NCBI GenBank assembly: GCA_031276335.1
Contig: JAISNH010000054.1
Coordinates: forward strand, 1-6,422
Reading direction: 5' to 3'
DNA: 6,422 nt
Origin: Rickettsiales bacterium
GTDB taxonomy: Bacteria; Pseudomonadota; Alphaproteobacteria; Rs-D84; CACZYB01
The notes below the pieces were generated by a model. The model worked only from the letters and a program-made list of their open reading frames with translations, did no database searches and was not told the origin of the DNA. Below are positions 1 to 4,097 of the stretch, piece after piece (position 1 is the stretch's first letter; every line of letters starts with the position of its first letter). The translations under genes were made by a program, and so were the position numbers.

Positions 1-369
1 ATTTTCAAGGGTCTTGCGTATCTCCTTGACCCACTGGTGCTCCGGCTCGTTCCCGTTTTTCCATATCGCGTATCCGCCGGTCGCGTATTCCAAGAAATCG
101 GCGACGTTATGGGTGCCTATCTCCCAGCCGTATTTTTTGATGCACTCGTACAGGGTTTCCGTGGACGGCGCGCAGGTTTTTTCGTCCGCGACAAGATAGA
201 ATTTTTCACTGTCCGTCCTGCCGTAGTTGTCGTGCTCCAGCTCCGGGATCATGGCGACGTAAGGCACGCTTGTCTTGTAGAGCGGGTTGTACCGGTATTT
301 CAGGAGGTAGTTGAGCAGATACTCCGATGCGATTGCGAACTTTCCGTTCTCGGGCTTTGTGAAATCCAT
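1..369 (-). CDS. Hypothetical protein, N-terminal 123 residues (3' end outside window)
   Basis: An open reading frame with no stop runs from an ATG at 367-369 off the left edge. I do not recognise the family. The protein begins [20 protein letters not shown] and continues through an aromatic, charged sequence with no signal peptide, no hydrophobic segment and no nucleotide-binding motif, so it looks soluble and cytoplasmic. Visible landmarks are a Tyr-rich stretch ([16 protein letters not shown], residues 18-33), [10 protein letters not shown] (43-52), two cysteines (C67 and C76) and a Trp/Gly-containing segment ([16 protein letters not shown], about 98-113). Codons are strongly G/C-ending in this frame, which supports coding. 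AAAGGAAAGGA lies just upstream of the ATG as a ribosome-binding site. It is divergent from rpsU. Certain as an ORF, unknown in function. Confidence 0.8.
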   Translation of the reverse strand, partial: MDFTKPENGKFAIASEYLLNYLLKYRYNPLYKTSVPYVAMIPELEHDNYGRTDSEKFYLVADEKTCAPSTETLYECIKKYGWEIGTHNVADFLEYATGGYAIWKNGNEPEHQWVKEIRKTLEN

Positions 370-409
370 TTGCGCGTCCTTTCCTTTGCGTTGCCCCCTC
401 GATTGGCAT

Positions 410-436
410 ATTATGGCACGCCGGGCGGAAATGCAA
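410..436 (-). promoter_or_regulatory. Possible promoter for the partial gene at 1-369
   Basis: Read on the minus strand, TTGCAT (431-436) is followed after 15 nt by CATAAT (410-415), giving a transcript leader of about 35-40 nt before the ATG at 369. The -10 is off-consensus and the spacer is short, so this is a weak assignment. It is supported mainly by being the best match in the divergent intergenic region. Confidence 0.3.
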
Positions 437-454
437 TGTTTTTCCTGATTTTCC

Positions 455-483
455 TTGCAAAGCGGGCGGGGGCGTGTTATGCT
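455..483 (+). promoter_or_regulatory. Sigma70-like promoter of rpsU
   Basis: TTGCAA at 455-460 and TATGCT at 478-483 are separated by 17 nt, and the -10 is preceded by TGT (extended -10). Transcription would start near 490, giving a leader of about 55 nt before the rpsU start. The match to the general housekeeping promoter consensus is good, but it is read by eye only. Confidence 0.6.
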
Positions 484-530
484 CGCCGCAGTTTTTAAGG
501 ACTTTATCGGAATTAGAAACAATACATCCG

Positions 531-540
531 AAGGGGGTGA
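531..540 (+). promoter_or_regulatory. Strong Shine-Dalgarno sequence deciding the rpsU start
   Basis: AAGGGGGTGA differs from the ideal AAGGAGGTGA at one position, where a G-U wobble would still pair with 16S rRNA. It lies 8 nt before GTG 546 and 11 nt before the in-frame GTG 549, favouring 546 as the start. The upstream in-frame ATG at 474 lies before the predicted transcription start and has no such site. Confidence 0.7.
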
Positions 541-545
541 TTCAA

Positions 546-752
546 GTGGTGAAAGTTCTTGTGCGTGAAAACAATGTCGAGCAGGCTCTCCGCGTCCTGA
601 AGAAAAAGGGGCAGAAGGAGGGGCTGCTGCGCGAAACAAAGGAACGCAAGTACTTCGAAACCGGCACCGCGAAGCGCAAGCGCAAGAAAAACGAGGCCGT
701 CCGCCGCGAGCGCAAGCGCCTGTCGAAGGAAAAGCAGATTCTTGGGTATTGA
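546..752 (+). CDS. rpsU: 30S ribosomal protein S21
   Basis: This 68-residue, very basic protein is a component of the small ribosomal subunit, where S21 sits near the 3' end of 16S rRNA and helps initiation. The N-terminus [20 protein letters not shown] and the following [14 protein letters not shown] segment match the alphaproteobacterial S21 pattern. The C-terminal half is an Arg/Lys-rich helix ([17 protein letters not shown]), as expected. Length is typical for the family. The start is one of two tandem GTG codons (546 or 549). I chose 546 for its better spacing to the Shine-Dalgarno sequence. Starting at 549 would give MKVLVREN, which also aligns well with known S21 N-termini. The gene has its own promoter and a hairpin terminator immediately after the stop, so it is monocistronic. 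Confidence 0.95.
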   Translation: MVKVLVRENNVEQALRVLKKKGQKEGLLRETKERKYFETGTAKRKRKKNEAVRRERKRLSKEKQILGY

Positions 753-780
753 AAAAGGGCTCGGACGAGCCCTTTTATTT
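753..780. terminator. Bidirectional intrinsic terminator between convergent genes
   Basis: AAAAGGGCTC (753-762) pairs with GAGCCCTTTT (767-776) around a four-base loop, GGAC. The T-run on the right (773-776, then ATTT) serves rpsU. The A-run on the left (752-756) becomes a T-run on the minus strand and serves the cysteine-rich gene ending at 786. The structure starts one base after the rpsU stop. Confidence 0.9.
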
Positions 781-785
781 CGCGG

Positions 786-1079
786 CTAGCATTCCTTGTC
801 GTCGTCCGGTATTTCTTCTTTGCTGCAGCAGTTTATCTGTTTTTCGGTAAGTCCCTTGAAGCAGTTGCTGGTCGTTATCTTGCATTTCCATGCGGCCGAA
901 TGTTTCGCCGCGTACCCGGAGCAGCTGCCGGGTTTCGACTTGTCGCATCCGGCGAAATGCAGGCGGTCGCATTCGGCGATGCACTTGTCCGGACAATAGG
1001 CCGGTCTTGGCTTCGCCGCATTCGCCCCCGCCGCGATTCCCGCGATAAGGGACAGGCTGATTATTATGGTTTTGTTCAT
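786..1079 (-). CDS. Small secreted cysteine-rich protein (10 Cys)
   Basis: The 97-residue product starts with a classic Sec signal peptide: MNK, a hydrophobic core IIISLSLIAGIAAG (5-18), and a likely signal peptidase I site ANA|AKP after residue 21. No lipobox is present, so it should be soluble in the periplasm or secreted. The mature part of about 76 residues has ten cysteines at 29, 33, 37, 45, 53, 66, 73, 84, 85 and 97, an even number compatible with five disulfides, in the pattern C-x3-C-x3-C-x7-C-x7-C-x12-C-x6-C-x10-CC-x11-C. The tail is acidic (EEIPDDDKEC) and ends in Cys. I recognise no family. A small disulfide-stabilised fold or a metal-binding protein are both possible. The ribosome-binding site AGAGGA is 7 nt upstream of the ATG. 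The gene has its own promoter, a structured leader and a terminator, so it is a stand-alone unit convergent with rpsU. Confidence 0.85.
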   Translation of the reverse strand: MNKTIIISLSLIAGIAAGANAAKPRPAYCPDKCIAECDRLHFAGCDKSKPGSCSGYAAKHSAAWKCKITTSNCFKGLTEKQINCCSKEEIPDDDKEC

Positions 1080-1110
1080 TTTCGTTTCCTCTTTTGATTA
1101 TTGAACGGAC

Positions 1111-1157
1111 AGCCGTTGGGACGGCTGGATTTCCCGTCGGCGGCCTCCGTCGCCGCC
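1111..1157 (-). promoter_or_regulatory. Two hairpins in the leader of the cysteine-rich gene
   Basis: AGCCGT (1111-1116) and ACGGCT (1121-1126) form a perfect 6-bp hairpin with a 4-nt loop. GGCGGC (1139-1144) and GCCGCC (1152-1157) form a second 6-bp G+C-only hairpin with a 7-nt loop. Both fall inside the predicted leader of about 80 nt of the gene starting at 1079. The downstream part up to the Shine-Dalgarno sequence is A/T-rich and unstructured. The hairpins could stabilise the mRNA or control it. I recognise no known riboswitch class. Confidence 0.4.
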
Positions 1158-1165
1158 ATGTTTCC

Positions 1166-1194
1166 ATGATATTGGGGTTTTGGGGGGATTTCAA
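1166..1194 (-). promoter_or_regulatory. Promoter of the cysteine-rich secreted protein gene
   Basis: On the minus strand TTGAAA (1189-1194) and TATCAT (1166-1171) are separated by exactly 17 nt. The spacer is unusual in being made of C-runs and A-runs. Predicted start near 1159 gives a leader of about 80 nt. Confidence 0.55.
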
Positions 1195-1221
1195 GGGGAA
1201 AAATTTGCCCGCCCTCTCTCC

Positions 1222-1321
1222 GTCATCCCCGCACCCCCGGTAGTCATACCGGCGCCTTCAATCGTCATGCCAGTACTCCTCCCCGTCATGCCGGCGAAGG
1301 CGCCATGCGGCATAATCCTTC
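1222..1321 (+). repeat. Head-to-tail array of degenerate GTCAT repeat units, 21-nt phased
   Basis: GTCAT begins at 1222, 1243, 1264 and 1285, exactly 21 nt apart, and again at 1322 where the next element starts. After GTCAT the first four units share N-C-C-N-G (GTCATNCCNG), then diverge. Unit four is longer (37 nt) and contains nested inverted repeats: ATGCCG (1288-1293) with CGGCAT (1308-1313), and GGCG (1293-1296) with CGCC (1301-1304). A perfect 6-bp hairpin, CCGGTA (1237-1242) with TACCGG (1247-1252), spans the unit 1/2 junction. GGCGCCTTC (1251-1259) in unit 2 is the reverse complement of 1296-1304 in unit 4. There is no open frame or gene-like feature. I read it as decayed or truncated copies of the palindrome family complete at 1322-1382. 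Confidence 0.7.
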
Positions 1322-1382
1322 GTCATCCTAGTGCTCGACGCTAGGATCTTTCAAAAAAGATTCCCGCTTCCGCGGGAATGAC
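1322..1382. repeat. 61-bp symmetric double-hairpin intergenic repeat
   Basis: The element is bounded by GTCAT (1322-1326) and its complement ATGAC (1378-1382). The left arm is a hairpin of ATCCTAG (1325-1331) with CTAGGAT (1341-1347), extendable by a G-T and a G-C pair. The right arm is ATTCCCGC (1360-1367) with GCGGGAAT (1372-1379), 8 perfect pairs and a 4-nt loop. The centre is also symmetric: ATCTTT (1346-1351) and AAAGAT (1356-1361). So two copies of a unit of the form GTCAT-hairpin-GATCTTT/AATCTTT meet tail to tail, with different stem sequences. This resembles short bacterial intergenic palindromes such as REP/BIME pairs. The left arm is reminiscent of Wolbachia palindromes, a resemblance from memory only. 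Confidence 0.75.
1353..1379 (-). terminator. Terminator-like repeat arm downstream of the bPH2 gene
   Basis: On the minus strand the right arm of the palindromic repeat reads ATTCCCGC-GGAA-GCGGGAAT followed by C and six T (complement of 1353-1358). That is an 8-bp G+C-rich stem with a GNRA-type loop and a U-tract, the standard shape of an intrinsic terminator. It lies about 80 nt past the stop of the membrane PH-domain gene (stop at 1458-1460), which has no better terminator. On the plus strand the stem has no T-run. Confidence 0.55.
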
Positions 1383-1457
1383 AGTCTGCGCAACTCCGCC
1401 GTCATGGAGGTCTGCCAGGCGGTGGAAGGCCGGCCTCGGCGTTTTTGGATTGAGTTT

Positions 1458-2102
1458 CTATTTCATGCCTTTGAATATCAGCTCGCGGATTTTTTTGTAG
1501 TCCTCCACGTTCCTGATTCGGATTTCGTAGGGCTGGGATGCGCCGTTGTAGCTGCGCGTTCCGCCCGCGGTCGAAATGCCGATGGTGCCGGTGCCGAATA
1601 TTAGGTCCAAAAGGCCGCGCTTCAGGACGCTGTCGGTGATTTTGCCGTAGGGCACGAACTTTATGTTCTTGAATATTATGCCGGCGATTTCGTATATGCC
1701 GTTCTTCGCGACTATGAAGCGGTAGCTTTTGTAGTGCAGGCATTTCAAAAGCCAAATCAATACGAATAAGACGGCCACGATCGTAAGTAAGCGGCTTATC
1801 CTTGCTTTGGAGCGCTCGGCTCTTTGCACGGCCTCGGCGACGGATTCGAATTTCGGCGTCGCCGGAATCTGTACTTCTTTCGTCCGGCCTTCCGCGGTCG
1901 TTATGGTTACTTGCGTCGAATTCTGTTTGACATCGCGCTTTTCAATCAATGATAGGGCGACGGGCAGGGCTATGAAGAAGGCGAGGAACGCGGCCATGAA
2001 GAACGATTTTATGATATATACGGCCGTGTGTATCCGCGTGTCGGACAGGGTCTTGTCGTCGCTGCGCATGTATTCTTTGTACTCGTTGTTGAAGAAATCC
2101 AT
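1458..2102 (-). CDS. Two-TM membrane protein with C-terminal bacterial PH domain (bPH2/DUF304-like)
   Basis: The product is 214 residues. The N-terminal 25 residues are charged and probably cytoplasmic. TM1 is at about 26-52 and TM2 at about 104-120. The C-terminal domain (about 125-213) has the features of the bPH2/YdbS-like family: YRFIVAKNGIYEIAGIIFKN, then the V-PYGKITDSVLKRGLLDLIFGTGTIGI block (150-176) and a final strand and helix (YEIRIRNVEDYKKIRELIFKG). Family members are membrane proteins of poorly known function. The loop between the TMs, about 50 residues (53-103), is long for this family and carries a polar, Thr-rich segment expected on the outer face of the inner membrane. GAGG 8 nt before the ATG is the ribosome-binding site. 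The gene follows the M23 peptidase gene after 66 nt, with its own promoter in the gap. The family assignment rests on pattern recognition. Confidence 0.8.
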   Translation of the reverse strand: MDFFNNEYKEYMRSDDKTLSDTRIHTAVYIIKSFFMAAFLAFFIALPVALSLIEKRDVKQNSTQVTITTAEGRTKEVQIPATPKFESVAEAVQRAERSKARISRLLTIVAVLFVLIWLLKCLHYKSYRFIVAKNGIYEIAGIIFKNIKFVPYGKITDSVLKRGLLDLIFGTGTIGISTAGGTRSYNGASQPYEIRIRNVEDYKKIRELIFKGMK

Positions 2103-2134
2103 TTTAATGCCTCGCTGGTTTGTTGAACAGAAAA

Positions 2135-2163
2135 ATTATATCGTGCCGCATGGAATAACGCAA
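2135..2163 (-). promoter_or_regulatory. Promoter of the bPH2 membrane protein gene
   Basis: Minus-strand TTGCGT (2158-2163) and a perfect TATAAT (2135-2140) are 17 nt apart. Start near 2128 gives a leader of about 25 nt. The -35 begins only a few bases after the M23 stop codon, so the gene need not depend on read-through. Confidence 0.65.
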
Positions 2164-2168
2164 TATTT

Positions 2169-3587
2169 TTATTTTAGCTTGACCGGGTCTATCGAATTCA
2201 AATCGACGAGGTGGGCGAACTGCGAGAAATTCTTGTCCAGCACGGCGAACTGGATGTTTATCTTGTCGCGGCTGCCGTTGAACTTCGCCATGTCGGCCTC
2301 GGACAGCTTCTGCGTGGAGGGCAGCTTGACGGTCAGGGGGTTCACCTGCGCTCCGTCCTTGATTATCTCGTAGTGCAGGTGGGGTCCGGTGGAAAGCCCG
2401 GTGTTGCCGACGAATCCGACTGTCTGCCCCTGGCTAACGCGGGTGCCGACCGTCACGCCCTTTTTGAACGAGCTCATGTGTCCGTAGGCGGTTGAGTATG
2501 TTCCGTTGTGCTTTATCTTGATGTAGTTTCCGTATCCGGGTTTCCATCCGCGCTCGACGACGGTTCCGTTGCCGGCGGCGGGTATCGGGGTGCCGTGCAT
2601 GGCGGCGAAATCGACGCCCTTGTGATCCCGGGTGTATCCCAGTATCGGGTGCCGGCGGCTGCCGTATTTCGAGGATATGCGGGCGCCGTTTATCGGCGTT
2701 TTCTTCAGCGTCTTTATGGCGCTCTGCCCGTTTTCGTTGTAGTATGCGACGCGTCCCTTACCGTCTTCGTACCGGTACAGCTTGAACTCCGACTTCCTTG
2801 AGTTCAGGTATAATGAGGCGAACACCAGCTCGCCGGCGCCTAGGCTTTCGCCTTTTTCGGAATACAGCTGCTCGTACATCACCTGGAAGGTGTCGCCGGG
2901 GTATATGTCGCGCTCGAAATCGACGTCGAACGAGAATATTTCATAGAACTTGTCGACGATGTTGTATGGGATGCCCGCGCGCGTCGCGATCTCGATAAGG
3001 CTGCCGCCCTTGTCGATCGCGCCCTCTTTCCTGACCAGCTCGGCCGAAATGTCGGAGCGTTCCTCGACGGTCTTGTACCCGGCGGGCGTCTTTTCGGCGC
3101 GCACGCGGTACACCGGGCTTTTTACGATTTCCAGGGTGCGCAGCTCCGCGCCCGTCCTGCCGCCGTCCTCGTCCTCGATTGGCTTTATCTTGACGACCAA
3201 GCGGTCTGTGCCGGGCCTGAGGTCGGAAATTTTCGTGATCGCGTCGATTGTGCTTGAAACCTCGAGTATCTCGGTCGGGCTTATCCCCAGGCCGGATAGG
3301 AGGGAGGATATTGAATCCCCGCCCTTTATGTCGAATTCGACCTCCTTCACGCTCGAGAACATGTCGTCGAAGAACGTGCTGGAGGGAAGGCGCGCTGGCG
3401 AGCTTTCCAGCGTGACGAGCGGGCTTGCCGCGCCGGCGGAAAGGGATCCTACGTTGCTGTCCGAATTGCGGGACAGCATGAAGAAGGACAGGATGCAGAT
3501 TGAAAAGCTCGCCAGGAAAACCTGGAAATGAGGCTTCGCGATATAGTGTTGTATCTTCTTTCCCTGCGTTGTGAACAGCTTATTCAT
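2169..3587 (-). CDS. M23 family murein DD-endopeptidase, membrane anchored (MepM/ShyA-like)
   Basis: This 472-residue protein should cut peptide cross-links in peptidoglycan from the periplasmic side of the inner membrane. A basic N-terminus is followed by one TM segment (about 21-38), an uncleaved anchor. Residues about 83-133 form a LysM/OapA-like domain (FDIKGGDSISSLLSGLGI...), and about 190-265 carry the second domain typical of MepM/Csd3/ShyA proteins, including ERDIYPGDTFQVMYE (225-239). The M23 catalytic domain spans about 300-418 with HKGVD (H322, D326), YGHM (H370) and HLH (H403, H405), so zinc ligands H322/D326/H405 and catalytic H370/H403 are all intact and the enzyme should be active. 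A tail of about 55 residues follows. The only nearby start is the ATG at 3587 (next Met is residue 37), although no Shine-Dalgarno sequence precedes it. It lies 33 nt after sufE on the same strand. Confidence 0.93.
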   Translation of the reverse strand: MNKLFTTQGKKIQHYIAKPHFQVFLASFSICILSFFMLSRNSDSNVGSLSAGAASPLVTLESSPARLPSSTFFDDMFSSVKEVEFDIKGGDSISSLLSGLGISPTEILEVSSTIDAITKISDLRPGTDRLVVKIKPIEDEDGGRTGAELRTLEIVKSPVYRVRAEKTPAGYKTVEERSDISAELVRKEGAIDKGGSLIEIATRAGIPYNIVDKFYEIFSFDVDFERDIYPGDTFQVMYEQLYSEKGESLGAGELVFASLYLNSRKSEFKLYRYEDGKGRVAYYNENGQSAIKTLKKTPINGARISSKYGSRRHPILGYTRDHKGVDFAAMHGTPIPAAGNGTVVERGWKPGYGNYIKIKHNGTYSTAYGHMSSFKKGVTVGTRVSQGQTVGFVGNTGLSTGPHLHYEIIKDGAQVNPLTVKLPSTQKLSEADMAKFNGSRDKINIQFAVLDKNFSQFAHLVDLNSIDPVKLK

Positions 3588-3595
3588 AATATGTT

Positions 3596-3624
3596 ATTTT
3601 ACACCAATTTTAACCTGAAATCAA
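3596..3624 (-). promoter_or_regulatory. Promoter of the M23 peptidase gene, implying a leaderless transcript
   Basis: Minus-strand TTGATT (3619-3624) and TAAAAT (3596-3601) are 17 nt apart. The -10 is only 8 nt from the ATG, so transcription would start within about 3 nt of the start codon or at it. The -35 overlaps the sufE stop codon (3621-3623). Confidence 0.5.
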
Positions 3625-4031
3625 ATTTTAATCGCTTTCGCGGCCATATCGCGTATTTTCCCGACGATCGAGGCCAGCCCCGACATGCGCCGGGCGGTCA
3701 AATGATTCGCAAGCCCGATTTTACCAAATAATTCAGATATGTCCAGATTTTTTATTTCCCGCGAGGTTTTGCCTTCGAATACGGCAAGTATGATGTACAG
3801 GAGGCCTTTCACGATTGCGGCGTCGCTGTCGAATTTGAAATGCCACCGTCCGTCGGCGCCGATGCCGGCGTCCATCCATACCGAGGCCGCGCATCCGGCG
3901 ACCGAATTTTCCTCCGTCCTCTTCCCGTCGGGATACGGGGGCAGGCCGCGTCCCAGCTCGATTATATAGACGTACTTTTCCTCGCCCTCCGGGACAAGGC
4001 CGAAACTATGGATGATGTCGTCCAGGTTCAT
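3621..4031 (-). CDS. sufE: SufE family sulfur-acceptor protein for Fe-S cluster assembly
   Basis: The 136-residue product matches SufE along its whole length. SufE takes persulfide sulfur from the cysteine desulfurase SufS onto a single cysteine and passes it to the Suf scaffold in the cytoplasm. Landmarks are the N-terminal helix and KYVYIIELGRGLPPYP (19-34), RTEENSVAGCAASVW (38-52) with the sulfur-accepting Cys at 47, the DGRWHFKFDSDAAIVKGLL strand-helix (60-78), and the C-terminal LFGKIGLANHLTARRMSGLASIV (101-123), where known members have L-hLspsRrNGL. C47 is the only cysteine, fitting the role. It could equally be the paralogue CsdE. No sufS or other suf gene is nearby. Start: ATG 4031 with GGAAG upstream. 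It is divergent from lpxK and on the same strand as the M23 gene. Confidence 0.93.
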   Translation of the reverse strand: MNLDDIIHSFGLVPEGEEKYVYIIELGRGLPPYPDGKRTEENSVAGCAASVWMDAGIGADGRWHFKFDSDAAIVKGLLYIILAVFEGKTSREIKNLDISELFGKIGLANHLTARRMSGLASIVGKIRDMAAKAIKI

Positions 4032-4034
4032 AAT

Positions 4035-4062
4035 TTGCTTCCATTTGCAACAGGCGTATTAT
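4035..4062 (+). promoter_or_regulatory. Possible lpxK promoter overlapping the sufE promoter
   Basis: TTGCTT (4035-4040) and TATTAT (4057-4062) are 16 nt apart, with start near 4069 and a leader of about 29 nt. Its -10 lies on the same bases as the sufE -10 (4058-4063) because ATTATA/TATAAT is nearly self-complementary. TATACT at 4062-4067 is an alternative -10 without a well-placed -35. Confidence 0.4.
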
Positions 4063-4085
4063 ATACTTCTTTTCCGGTTTAACAA
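4058..4085 (-). promoter_or_regulatory. sufE promoter
   Basis: Minus-strand TTGTTA (4080-4085) and a perfect TATAAT (4058-4063) are 16 nt apart. Start near 4051 gives a leader of about 20 nt that includes the ribosome-binding site. The -35 overlaps the lpxK ribosome-binding site on the other strand. Confidence 0.6.
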
Positions 4086-4097
4086 GGGAATATTGCC

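Noticed and set aside
37..498. 153-codon plus-strand frame at the left end
   Set aside because: The opposite strand has better codon bias, a ribosome-binding site at 369 and a soluble-protein composition. This frame also overruns the rpsU promoter.
474..545. N-terminal extension of rpsU from ATG 474
   Set aside because: It lies upstream of the predicted transcription start (about 490), has no Shine-Dalgarno sequence and adds 24 residues that do not fit S21.
775..1194. 139-codon minus-strand frame overlapping the cysteine-rich gene
   Set aside because: Another frame over the same region. It lacks the signal peptide and a ribosome-binding site, and its start lies at about the -35 of the predicted promoter.
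1222..1382. CRISPR array
   Set aside because: Units are only 21 nt, the repeated part is about 10 nt, there are no long conserved repeats with unique spacers, and no cas gene is near.
1414..1446. Plus-strand terminator-like hairpin (GCCAGGC with GCCTCGGC, then TTTTT)
   Set aside because: The stem has a bulge and a 12-nt loop, and no plus-strand gene lies upstream to terminate. The fold may be chance in G+C-rich sequence.
2950..3531. 193-codon plus-strand frame inside the M23 gene
   Set aside because: Antisense shadow. The M23 frame has intact catalytic motifs and domains.
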